This document shows, in pieces, positions 52,857 to 61,137 of a DNA stretch of 64,000 nucleotides. Each line of letters begins with the position of its first letter. Position 1 is the stretch's first letter. Source of the stretch: Roseomonas sp. (GTDB taxonomy: Bacteria; Pseudomonadota; Alphaproteobacteria; Acetobacterales; Acetobacteraceae); the NCBI GenBank assembly GCA_020249775.1, contig JADCFA010000002.1:124001-188000 (forward strand), in the 5' to 3' direction. The position numbers and the translations under genes were made by a program. Below the pieces are notes generated by a model that was not told the DNA's origin, ran no database searches, and saw only the letters and a program-made list of their open reading frames with translations.

Positions 52857-53938
52857 TGTGGCGCGTCCAGCAAGCGCACCTTTTGCCCGGGGCGCAGCGC
52901 CTGTACGCCGGCGGTCACCACCACATCCCCGCGCGCGAGGCCAGAGCCAATCACAACCCGCGTCGGGTCATGGCGCAGCACCTCAACCGCGCGCAGCGCA
53001 ACAGTGCGTGCCGCCGGGTCCACGACCCAAACAGCAGGGCTTGCGCCCTGGCGCGTCAGCGCGCTGGCCGGGATGGCGTAGCCGCCACCGCCCGCGATCT
53101 CCATTCGCCCCGTCACCGTGGAGCCAAGCCTGAGCCCGGCAGGCGGATTATCCAGGCCAATTCGGACGCGGAACGTGCCTGTCACCGCATCGGCGCTGGG
53201 CGAGACCTCTCGCACACGGCCCGTCGCACGCACTTCTGGGTCAAGCGTCAGCGCCACCGTCACCACCACATCCGGCGGCGCGCGGTCTTTCACTGAAGGC
53301 GGTACGTCAAATACGCCATCCAAGCCTTCCTGGCGCGCAAGGCGCACAATCATGCGCCCGGGGGCCACGACTTCACCGGGTTCCGCACCACGGGCGGTAA
53401 CGGTGCCGGGCGCATCCGCGCGCAGCACCGTATAGCCCAGGCGGTTTTCGGCGATATTCACCTGGGCTTCAGCGGAATCCACGGCGCTGGTCGCGGTTTG
53501 CAATTGCTGCGCCGCCTGATCATAGCGCTGGCGCGTGCCGAAGCCGGTGCGCAGCAATTCCCGCGCACGGTGGTAATTTGCGTGCGTTTCCACCAATTGC
53601 GCCTCGGCCGCCACCAGGGCGGCGCGCGCGGCGCGCAGGCTGTTTTCTTCATTGGTCGGGTCAAGCCGCGCAATCACCTGGCCGGCCGCCACGCGGTCCC
53701 CCACATTGACCAGGCGTTCCACCATGCGGCCATCAATGCGGAAACCCAGATTCACCTCGGTCTCAGCCTGGATGGTGCCGGTCAGGGTGACGACGGTGCT
53801 CTCGGCGCGTTCACCCACGCTGATCACGCGCACCGGCCGCGGATCGGCTGCGGGTGGCGGGGCCGGCTGGTCACAAGCGGCAAGGGCGCCAGCCAGAATC
53901 AAGCATAACAGCCCCTGGCGGCCCGCATTTCTGGGCAT
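52853..53938 (-). CDS. RND efflux periplasmic adaptor (membrane fusion protein)
   Basis: A 361-residue lipoprotein that links the RND pump to an outer-membrane channel. The N-terminus MPRNAGRQGLLCLILAGALAACDQ contains a lipobox (LAAC). A biotinyl-lipoyl-like half-motif (GFRIDGRMVERLVNVGDRVAAGQ), a coiled-coil hairpin (RAARAALVAAEAQLVE, YDQAAQQLQTATSAVDSAEAQ) and a second half-motif (LRADAPGTVTARGAEPGEVV) follow. The C-terminal beta-barrel ends VTAGVQALRPGQKVRLLD. ATG 53938 has AAGGGG 8-9 bases upstream and is preferred to ATG 53971. It lies 35 bases after the alpha/beta hydrolase gene. Confidence 0.93.
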   Translation of the reverse strand: MPRNAGRQGLLCLILAGALAACDQPAPPPAADPRPVRVISVGERAESTVVTLTGTIQAETEVNLGFRIDGRMVERLVNVGDRVAAGQVIARLDPTNEENSLRAARAALVAAEAQLVETHANYHRARELLRTGFGTRQRYDQAAQQLQTATSAVDSAEAQVNIAENRLGYTVLRADAPGTVTARGAEPGEVVAPGRMIVRLARQEGLDGVFDVPPSVKDRAPPDVVVTVALTLDPEVRATGRVREVSPSADAVTGTFRVRIGLDNPPAGLRLGSTVTGRMEIAGGGGYAIPASALTRQGASPAVWVVDPAARTVALRAVEVLRHDPTRVVIGSGLARGDVVVTAGVQALRPGQKVRLLDAPQ

Positions 53939-53973
53939 ACTCGACCCCTTCGGTTTCAAAACTTCTGTCACAG

Positions 53974-55485
53974 TTAACGCGCTGACCGCGCCGCAGGATC
54001 GGCGGCACGTCCCGATGCTGCGCGCGGCGTCCCGGCGGGCACGGGAAGAATGCCTTCTACCCGTTCCCGAAGGTAAGGGAAGAAGGGGTTGGATGAAACG
54101 CGCAACAAGGCATCAAGGCTCATTACCAAGACACCACTCTCCCCGCGCGGCGCAATGGCGCCAAGCCTGATGCCAAAATCATCCTGGGCAGCCGGGGCAA
54201 GCCCATAGAGCCCATCTTCCACCGGAAAGGTCAAAGCGACATGGGACAGGGAAAAGAGACCCCGTGGCCAAGCAAGGCCAAGCGCCTTTCGGGTTTCTTC
54301 CGTGCTGCCCGCCGGCGTGCTGCGCGCTTCCACCGCCGCGCCATCCGCTGCCAGATTGGTCACCAGCGTCAGGCCGAAGCCGCGCGGCGCGGCAGGGATG
54401 GCCGCCAGCGCCGCATCAGCAACGGGGGAAAGCAAGGGGCCGAAGCGTTCCTCACGATTGAGATCAAACAGCACAAGCTCACTTTTGCCGGGCGGCAGCC
54501 GGGCATGCAGCGCGGTGATGACGGCGCTGGTACTGACAGTGGAATCTACCACCGATTGGAAAGTCAGCACGGGCGGCAGCCGATCCAACCGGCCAGAATC
54601 AGCCAGTCGGCGCAGGCGGTTCTGCACCTCGACCGTCAATTGATGCGATTGGCGCGCGGCATTCACTGGAAAGGAATTGAATTTGAATGGATTGAATTCC
54701 GGCAGCACGGAAAGCCAGGCTGCGCCAGCAAAGGCCGGCAGCAGTGCCGGCAGGCCAGCCAGCCCCGCGAAACGCGCAAAAGGCGTCACACCCACCATGG
54801 GGGAGATCAGCACAAGCTGATCCGGCAAAGTCGTGCCGGCCGATTCGGCCCCTTCCAACGCATGGCGCAGCACCAGCGCCCCGCCATTGGAATAGCCCAC
54901 CAGATGCAGCGGCAGGCTCGGCGCGCGGCGGCGCGCTTCCCGCACAGCAAGCCGCGTGGCTGCCGCCCATTCCGGCCAAGCGGCATCAGCAAGCCCGGCC
55001 GGCACTGTGCCATGCCCCGGCATGCGCGGCACAAGCGCCAGAAACCCCGCCTCGGCATAAAGCTGCGCCAAATGGCGCATGCTGAAGGGGGCATCCGTCA
55101 GCCCATGCACCAGCACGGCGGCACCGAGCATGGGTCCTTTGGGTTCCAGAATGATGGAACGGTTCCAATCCTCGGCAAAGCGCCCCGGGTGGAGCGGGCT
55201 TGCCGGATCATAGCGATTGGCGGGGCTGCGATCTTCGGGCGGCAGGCGTTCCGTGATCTTGGTGCGGACGAAATCGAAAGCTTTCGTTTCGGCCGCCATG
55301 AGGCCTTGCCAATCCGTGGCATCCAAAGCCTGCGCGCTCAATTCCGGTGGCACCTTGGTATGCCAGGCGCTCAATTCCGGACCGTGATAGACATCCCAGG
55401 CCCGCGCCGCGATCAGGACCCCAAGCAGCGACACCAGCGCGATCAAGACCCGCTTGACGAAACGCCCGGTCCAAGAAATCAGCAT
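53974..55485 (-). CDS. Alpha/beta hydrolase with N-terminal membrane anchor
   Basis: A 503-residue serine hydrolase with an N-terminal hydrophobic segment (VKRVLIALVSLLGVLIAARA), probably a signal anchor. The alpha/beta core shows the oxyanion region GAAVLVHGLTDAPFSMR, PRMPGHGTVP and the nucleophile elbow LVGYSNGGALVLRHAL. Possible acid and base residues lie in FQSVVDSTVST and SLSHVALTF. It resembles esterase/lipase-like carboxylesterases, but the substrate is unknown. It is the first gene of a run with the RND adaptor and pump. It is divergent from the AI-2E family gene, with only 23 bases between starts. Confidence 0.88.
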   Translation of the reverse strand: MLISWTGRFVKRVLIALVSLLGVLIAARAWDVYHGPELSAWHTKVPPELSAQALDATDWQGLMAAETKAFDFVRTKITERLPPEDRSPANRYDPASPLHPGRFAEDWNRSIILEPKGPMLGAAVLVHGLTDAPFSMRHLAQLYAEAGFLALVPRMPGHGTVPAGLADAAWPEWAAATRLAVREARRRAPSLPLHLVGYSNGGALVLRHALEGAESAGTTLPDQLVLISPMVGVTPFARFAGLAGLPALLPAFAGAAWLSVLPEFNPFKFNSFPVNAARQSHQLTVEVQNRLRRLADSGRLDRLPPVLTFQSVVDSTVSTSAVITALHARLPPGKSELVLFDLNREERFGPLLSPVADAALAAIPAAPRGFGLTLVTNLAADGAAVEARSTPAGSTEETRKALGLAWPRGLFSLSHVALTFPVEDGLYGLAPAAQDDFGIRLGAIAPRGESGVLVMSLDALLRVSSNPFFPYLRERVEGILPVPAGTPRAASGRAADPAARSAR

Positions 55486-55508
55486 CCGATACCTCCGAAA
55501 GAGAGATC

Positions 55509-56537
55509 ATGAGCACCCTGCCCCGTCCCCTGATCGTTTTGCTCTCGCTCACCTGCGTAGTCATTTTGGCCTCGGCGCTATCGGCGGCACAAGCCGTGGT
55601 GGCGCCGATTGTCTTTGCCATGTTCGCAATTGCCTTGGTCTGGCCGCTGCAAGGCGCGCTGCAAAAGCGCATCCCTGCAGTGGCGGCCCTGCTGATCACC
55701 ATGCTGGTGACGCTAGTGACGCTGCTGGGTCTTGCCTGGCTGGTCGCTTGGGCTTTCGGGCGGGTTGGCGCGCATGTGGTCGCAAATGCGGCGCAACTCC
55801 AGGCCTTTTATGCGTCGCAGCTTGCCTGGGCAGAGGCGCGTGGCATTGATGTGGCGGGCACCTTCGCCGCGCAATTCGATGCGCGCTGGCTGGTGCGCCT
55901 TGCGCAAAGCGTCTTGGCGCAGCTTCGCGGCACGCTCAGCTTCATTCTGCTGACGCTGGTGTTTGTCTTGCTCGGCCTTTTGGAGGTCGGCGCGGTCAGA
56001 TCGCAAATGCTGGTGCTGCGCCACAATACGCCGACCGCGCTGCTGCGCGCGGCGGAGCGGATCGGCGCAAAGCTGCGCGCCTATATGCTGGTGCGTACGT
56101 TGGTTTCGGTTGTGACCGGCCTGGTGGTTTGGGCCTTTGCCAGCATTATGGGGCTTGAGCTTGCCGCCGAATGGGGCGCGATTGCGCTGGTGCTGAATTA
56201 CATCCCCTTCCTGGGGCCGCTGGTGGCCACGCTGTTCCCCACCTTGTTCGCGGCGCTGCAATTCGGTTCCTGGGGGTCGGCGCTGATGGTCTTTGCCGGG
56301 TTGCAGGTGCTGCAATTCCTGGGCGGCAGCTATATCGAACCGCGGCTGGCGGGGCGGAACTTGGCCGTTTCGCCCTTCTTGGTACTCGCTTCGGTCTTTG
56401 TGGGTGGCTTTCTTTGGGGCGTGCCGGGCGCCTTTATCGGCCCGCCGGCGCTGATTGCCGCCCTGACGCTGTGTGAGGAATTCCTCGCCGCGCGACCCTT
56501 CGCCGCACTTCTCTCCGGGCGCGAGGCGCGGGAGTAG
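55509..56537 (+). CDS. AI-2E transporter family protein
   Basis: A 342-residue membrane protein of the AI-2E transporter (TqsA/PerM/YdiK) family, with about seven to eight spans. Visible are the N-terminal spans (LIVLLSLTCVVILASALSAA, VVAPIVFAMFAIALVWPLQG) and a periplasmic or cytoplasmic helical part (VANAAQLQAFYASQLAWAE). The conserved C-terminal bundle contains LNYIPFLGPLVATLFPTLFA, FLGGSYIEPRLAGRNLAVSP and WGVPGAFIGPPALIAA. Members export small molecules or ions, and no AI-2 link is implied. It converges on the second patatin gene with 4 bases between stops. Confidence 0.92.
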   Translation: MSTLPRPLIVLLSLTCVVILASALSAAQAVVAPIVFAMFAIALVWPLQGALQKRIPAVAALLITMLVTLVTLLGLAWLVAWAFGRVGAHVVANAAQLQAFYASQLAWAEARGIDVAGTFAAQFDARWLVRLAQSVLAQLRGTLSFILLTLVFVLLGLLEVGAVRSQMLVLRHNTPTALLRAAERIGAKLRAYMLVRTLVSVVTGLVVWAFASIMGLELAAEWGAIALVLNYIPFLGPLVATLFPTLFAALQFGSWGSALMVFAGLQVLQFLGGSYIEPRLAGRNLAVSPFLVLASVFVGGFLWGVPGAFIGPPALIAALTLCEEFLAARPFAALLSGREARE

Positions 56538-56541
56538 AGTA

Positions 56542-57564
56542 TCAAATACCCTCAAGCAGCGCATCCAAATCAAGCGAGGAATGCCTGCCAATCGCCGCGC
56601 CGTGATCACGCAGGAAGGCATCGCCCGCCTGCCGCCCGGCATCCCGCAGCCATTCCAGAAAAGCCCATTCGGCATTGAGCTTTGACGAATAGCCAAGCTC
56701 CACCATCACATCATTGCGCACCATATGCAGCCGCATGCGCGCCCAGGCCGCGCCTTCGCTATCGCCGGGATCGGCCACTTTGCGCAGCAGCGCCATCATC
56801 TTGAGTTCCTTCAGCGCCACCGCATTGAAGGAGATTTCATTCACGCGATCCAGAATATCGCGCGCGCTGCGCGGCATGCCGGGGCGGTCAATCGGGTTGA
56901 TCGGGATCAGGATCGTGTCATCTGATTCCAATTCCGTGACCAGCGGCACCAGGGTTGGATTGCCGGCGAAGCCGCCATCCCAATAGGCTTCGCCATCAAT
57001 TTCCACCGCCTGAAAAAGCTGTGGCAGGCAGGCGGAAGCAAGCAGCGCTTCCACGCCCAAATCGGCATTGCGGAAAATGCGCGCGCGGCCCGTGCGCACA
57101 TTGGTGGCAGTCACAAAAACCTTGATCGGGCCATTGCGGAGCGCGGTGAAATCCAGGCTTTCAGCCAGCACATCCGCAAGCGGATTGCCGCCCAGCGATG
57201 GCACATCATAGGGCGAGACCATGCGCGCCATGAGGTCCATCATCAGAAAGGCGGGCGAGTTATCGAGCGTCCAGCGCCCGAGCATGATATCCACCGGGCC
57301 GCGCTGAAACGGGCTGAAGCGCGCGGCTTTCGAGACCTTGCGCCAGAAGCCCTCAAGCGCCTGGCGCGCGCCTTCCCGCCCTTCCCGCGCATAACCGCAG
57401 GCCATCACGGCGGCATTCATGGCGCCGGCAGAGGTGCCGGAAATGCCATCAATCTCCAGCCAAGGTTCTTCCAGCAGCCGATCAAGCACGCCCCAGGTAA
57501 AGGCGCCATGCGCGCCGCCGCCTTGCAGGGCAAGGTCAACATTGACGGGTTTGCGTTTGGTCAT
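56542..57564 (-). CDS. Patatin-like phospholipase (cytoplasmic type)
   Basis: A 340-residue patatin-fold hydrolase without a signal peptide. The motifs are VDLALQGGGAHGAFTWGVLD (oxyanion loop), the elbow GISGTSAGAMNAAVM with the catalytic Ser, and the catalytic Asp in YWDGGFAGNP. The middle contains PYDVPSLGGNPLADVL and VTATNVRTGRARIF, typical of the RssA-like bacterial group. ATG 57564 has AAGGAAG upstream; an in-frame ATG at 57618 would add 18 residues. It converges on the AI-2E family gene. Its natural lipid substrate is unknown. Confidence 0.92.
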   Translation of the reverse strand: MTKRKPVNVDLALQGGGAHGAFTWGVLDRLLEEPWLEIDGISGTSAGAMNAAVMACGYAREGREGARQALEGFWRKVSKAARFSPFQRGPVDIMLGRWTLDNSPAFLMMDLMARMVSPYDVPSLGGNPLADVLAESLDFTALRNGPIKVFVTATNVRTGRARIFRNADLGVEALLASACLPQLFQAVEIDGEAYWDGGFAGNPTLVPLVTELESDDTILIPINPIDRPGMPRSARDILDRVNEISFNAVALKELKMMALLRKVADPGDSEGAAWARMRLHMVRNDVMVELGYSSKLNAEWAFLEWLRDAGRQAGDAFLRDHGAAIGRHSSLDLDALLEGI

Positions 57565-57967
57565 GGAGGCTTCCTTAAGGCGGGGGTGGGCGGCCAGGAT
57601 GACGCCCAACGGCAGCATGCAGGGCCAAAAAACTGTTCGAAAACAACAAGATTAGGATCAGGATGCAGCGCCTGACGCGGCACGACAGGGCGCTTCAATG
57701 CACTAGGCGAAGCCGCTTCTTCAAGCCATGCGCTGCCTGTCCCTTGGCTTGGCGAGGCGTTCCTGGGGCTTTTTCCGGCAAAGGGGCGCCATACACCATA
57801 GGTTAGGCGCGGTGATCATTGGGCATGGGCCTCCTGTCCCCGCGCTAAGCCGCCTGTGCCAAGGTCGTGCTGCCTGTTCTGCCAAAGATTAAGAAAAGCT
57901 TGGCCTGGCGGGTAACCTAAAGTAACCTTCCCCTCAACGCTGGGGTGACGAAGCGAGAACAAGGACC
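57565..57967. other. Divergent intergenic region with a GTAACCT direct repeat
   Basis: No gene is supported in these 403 bases. GTAACCT is repeated at 57912-57918 and 57922-57928, one helical turn apart and 40-56 bases before the AraC gene at 57968, the form expected for an AraC-type binding site or autoregulation. The shared word GTAACCTT also lies upstream of the paralogue at 48800. Confidence 0.4.
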
Positions 57968-59065
57968 ATGATTGAGGTTGGGGGCTTTCAAGCTGCTGAT
58001 CCATCGCCGATGGCTGCCGACATATTGGCGGCTGATCCCGCGCAACCCTTGGCGCTGCGCTGTTTGCATGAAACCAATCGCCATTTGCCGCCGCATCAGC
58101 AATTCGACGCTTGGCGCGAAGCGAACGCAAGTTTCCTGCTGCACCATTCCCCGCCCTCGCGCCCTGACAGCTATGAGGCGGAGGCAACTACCTGGAGTTT
58201 CGGGCGCCTTGCCCTGACCAAGGCGGAGACGCCTGGCGGTGCCTATAGCCGCACGGCTGAATGCCTTCGCCGGGACGGCTTGGACCATTGGTGCTTTTCC
58301 ATGGCCATCCAGGGCAGCCGCGTGCATCGCACACGCGATCAGACCAGCCTGATGCGGCCCGGAGAGATCATGCTGGATTCGCTAGCGCAGCCCTTCGAGG
58401 TGGCGCGCACACGTTCGGCTTGGCTGTTCCTTTACATGCCCCGCGATTTGCTGCCGGAAACAAGCGGCTTGGCTGGCGGCCGCCGGATGTTGAACACGCC
58501 CGAAGGCCGGCTACTAGGCGAGCATTTGCGGCTATTATCTGCGGAATTGCCGCGCATGAGCGCCGCCGAGGCCGAACGCATGGCAGAAGCAACGCAGGCG
58601 ATGATCGCGCTGGCCGTGGCACCGGGTACGCGGGCCGATGAAGTCGCCTCGGGCCCAGTTGCCGCGGCGCAAATTATGCGGCTGCGCGCGCTGATCCGCG
58701 CCAATCTAGGTTCGGCCACCTTCGGCCCCGCGCGGCTTTGCCGGCTTGCCGGGATTTCGCGTTCACAATTGTATCGTCTCTTTGAAATTTATGGCGGTGT
58801 CGCGCTTTGCATCCAACGCGAAAGACTGGCAGCTGCCCATCGCGCGCTATCGAACCCGACGGATTTACGCAGCATTTCAGAAATTGCGGAAGCGGTCGGG
58901 CTGTTTGATCCTTCCAGCTTTAGCAGGATGTTTAGGCGGAGCTATGGCATCTCCCCGCGCGAATTGCGGCTCGCGACTAGTGCGGGGAGGGTATCCGCGG
59001 GCACCCAGGCGCCGACGCCAGCCTGGCCAGCAGCTTCCTTCCCGGCGTTGCTACGGATGCTGTAG
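57968..59065 (+). CDS. AraC family transcriptional regulator (second paralogue)
   Basis: A 365-residue regulator closely similar in layout to that at 48800. The sensor domain has the same marks (FDAWREA, LRRDGLDHWCFSMAIQG) and a cupin-like MRPGEIMLDSLAQPFEVART. The C-terminal HTH_18 domain has ARLCRLAGISRSQLYRLFE and ISEIAEAVGLFDPSSFSRMF, then RRSYGISPREL. The C-terminal tail (SAGTQAPTPAWPAASFPALL) is extra. A transposase remnant begins 9 bases after its stop. Targets are unknown. Confidence 0.92.
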   Translation: MIEVGGFQAADPSPMAADILAADPAQPLALRCLHETNRHLPPHQQFDAWREANASFLLHHSPPSRPDSYEAEATTWSFGRLALTKAETPGGAYSRTAECLRRDGLDHWCFSMAIQGSRVHRTRDQTSLMRPGEIMLDSLAQPFEVARTRSAWLFLYMPRDLLPETSGLAGGRRMLNTPEGRLLGEHLRLLSAELPRMSAAEAERMAEATQAMIALAVAPGTRADEVASGPVAAAQIMRLRALIRANLGSATFGPARLCRLAGISRSQLYRLFEIYGGVALCIQRERLAAAHRALSNPTDLRSISEIAEAVGLFDPSSFSRMFRRSYGISPRELRLATSAGRVSAGTQAPTPAWPAASFPALLRML

Positions 59066-59073
59066 CGGCCGGC

Positions 59074-59822
59074 AACGATCATCCTCCCGGCGATCTGGTG
59101 CATTTGGTGCGTGATACGATACGCAAGGCGCTGGACCTTTCGGTGATCACGGGCGTCTACAAGTCTGAACAGGGGCAGACGCCCTATAATCGCGGGATGC
59201 TGGTCGCAGTGCTGCCTTACGGCTGCAGCCGTACGATCTACTCATCACGGTAATTGGCGCGTGCCGGCGAAGAGCGGGTGGACATGATTGCGGTGACTGG
59301 GTTGAACAAACCCAATTGCCGCAGCGTCAGCACATTTCGGCGCCGACATTTGCTGGCTTTGCGGGGCCTATTTGTGCAAGTGCTAGCGCCGGTTGGAACG
59401 CATCCGCGCAGCGAAGGTGCAGCTGGAAGCCGAGGGCCGCGTCAATCTTGGTCGTCAGTTACGCGAGGTTTCTGGCGATAGGGGCTTTACCACTGAAGCA
59501 AACTTGGCCGCCATGGGCGAGCGGCGCGTCAGAGCCTATATAGTGTCGGTCCGCATGAGGCATGGAGAGACCGCTCCCGCAGCCGGGCGCGCGCCCAGAC
59601 GAAAGCATTTAATGCAAGCGATGGGCAACAAAATCAGGCGCGCCGGACGGCACCGCCGATACCGGCTGCGCAAACAGACCGTGTCGAGCCGGTATTTGGC
59701 CAGATCAAGCAGCCCAGAGGGTTCCGACAATTCCTTCTCCGTGCCCTGAACCATGTCAGACGCGAATGGGCCATGATCCGTACCAGCCACAACCTTCCGA
59801 CGCTGCACAAGGCAACAGCGTA
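59074..59822 (+). pseudogene. Decayed IS1182-type transposase
   Basis: Pieces of an IS1182-type transposase can be read in order on the plus strand across several frames. They begin with GDLVHLVRDTIRKALDLSVI and YNRGMLVAVLPYG, which ends at a stop near 59250, then ARAGEERVDMIAVTGLNKPN and STFRRRHLLALRGLFVQVLA. After a deletion come ERIRAAKVQLEAEG, GFTTEANLAAMGERRVRAYI, RAGRHRRYRLRKQTV and, in another frame, EPVFGQIKQPRGFRQFLLRA and HVRREWAMIRTSHNL, ending with a stop near 59822. At least one stop codon, two frameshifts and an internal deletion of the catalytic middle make it non-functional. Flanking inverted repeats were not found. Confidence 0.8.
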
Positions 59823-59996
59823 AACAAAGGGAGACACGCGTGCGCAACGCCAAAACCAGCAGAACAGCAGGGGGTAAAAACCATTCTCAGATAGGCTGGT
59901 AGCGCCTGATCGGCGCTGTCCCGATGGCGGCAGCTTTGGCGTGACCCGCCTCTGCAGGCCACGCCTTTTCGGAAAAGCGAAAAGCGCTCACAGCCT

Positions 59997-60971
59997 CTAT
60001 TCCGGCTTCACACCCGCGGCACGCAGTACATCCGTATAGGTCTTCACGCCTTCGCGCACCAGATTCATCACCTGATCGGGCGTTTCATAGCCGGCGCGCG
60101 GCACAACGCCGGCCAATTCATTCAGGCGCGGGGCGCTTTGCTGAATGGCAGCGCGGAAAGCCGCCCCCAACGCGGCCACAACCGGCGCGGGCGTGCCCGC
60201 CGGGGCGAGCATTGGGAAGAATTCTTCAAAAATGAAGCCGGGAATGCCGGCCTCAGTCGCGCTTGGCACATCCGGCAAGGCCGGGCTGCGCTGGCTGGAT
60301 GCCACCGCCAATGCGCGCAAGCCGCCACCGCGCACCTGGCCAAGGCAGGATGCCATGGTGGGCGTGCCGAATTGCGCTTCACCGCTTACCAGCGCCGCCA
60401 CACCTGGCCCGCCGCCGCGATAATGCACCAATTCGAATTGCGCGGCGCTGATGCCGCGGAAAATCTCGCCCGCCAAATGAACGCCACTACCGATACCGGC
60501 CGAGGCAAAATTGAAACGCCCCGGATTGGCGCGCAGCAGCGCAATCAACTCGGCCGCATTGGTTGCCGGTGTGCGTGGATTGGCCACCAGCACATGCGGC
60601 GAGAAACCGGCCACCGCAATGCCGACGAAATCATTGATGGTGTCATAGGGAACGCGCGCCACCAGGGCCGGCACCGAAGCGTGGGCACTATTGATCAGCA
60701 CGGTGTAACCATCAGCCGGGGAGCGCGCGACATTTTCCGCGCCAATCACGCTGCCCGCACCAGCGCGATTTTCCACCACCACGGGTTGTCCCAAAATCCC
60801 GCCCGCCGCTTCCGCGATGATGCGCCCGACAATGTCGTTGGACCCACCCGGGGCGAAGGGCACCACAAGGCGTACAGGGCGCGTTGGGCGCCAGCCCGCC
60901 TGGGCGCGCGCCACATGGGGGGCAAGCCCTGCCGCCAAAGCCAAAGCAAAGACCATGCGCCGTTGCATCAT
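59997..60971 (-). CDS. Tripartite tricarboxylate transporter substrate-binding protein (Bug/TctC family)
   Basis: A 324-residue periplasmic binding protein. The signal peptide (MVFALALAAGLAPHVARAQ) is followed by the family start WRPTRPVRLVVPFAPGGSND and IGQPVVVENRAGAGSVIGAE-type sequence (here GQPVVVENRAGAGSVIG). YDTINDFVGIAV, GVHLAGEIFRG, FELVHYRGGGPGVAALVSG and PDVPSATEAGIPGF are all Bug-family marks. No TctA/TctB membrane genes lie nearby, as is common for the many orphan Bug genes of Roseomonas-like and Burkholderiales genomes. The ligand is unknown. It is divergent from the M3 peptidase. Confidence 0.92.
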   Translation of the reverse strand: MMQRRMVFALALAAGLAPHVARAQAGWRPTRPVRLVVPFAPGGSNDIVGRIIAEAAGGILGQPVVVENRAGAGSVIGAENVARSPADGYTVLINSAHASVPALVARVPYDTINDFVGIAVAGFSPHVLVANPRTPATNAAELIALLRANPGRFNFASAGIGSGVHLAGEIFRGISAAQFELVHYRGGGPGVAALVSGEAQFGTPTMASCLGQVRGGGLRALAVASSQRSPALPDVPSATEAGIPGFIFEEFFPMLAPAGTPAPVVAALGAAFRAAIQQSAPRLNELAGVVPRAGYETPDQVMNLVREGVKTYTDVLRAAGVKPE

Positions 60972-61137
60972 TTTTGTTTTTCTCCCTGTCTACGCCGTGG
61001 CGCGCACTACGCCCCAGCCTGGTGAGCGACTTTCCCCGGCAGTGCCGCCTAGCCCGCAGGTGTCTAGCGCAAGCCAAAGCCCGGGAGAATAGCCAAATGC
61101 GCTGGACGCAGCGCCGCCACCGCCCCATTCTTGCGCC

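Noticed and set aside
54241-55512. Plus-strand frame opposite the alpha/beta hydrolase (423 codons)
   Set aside because: Shadow frame; the minus-strand hydrolase has a clear nucleophile elbow and operon context.
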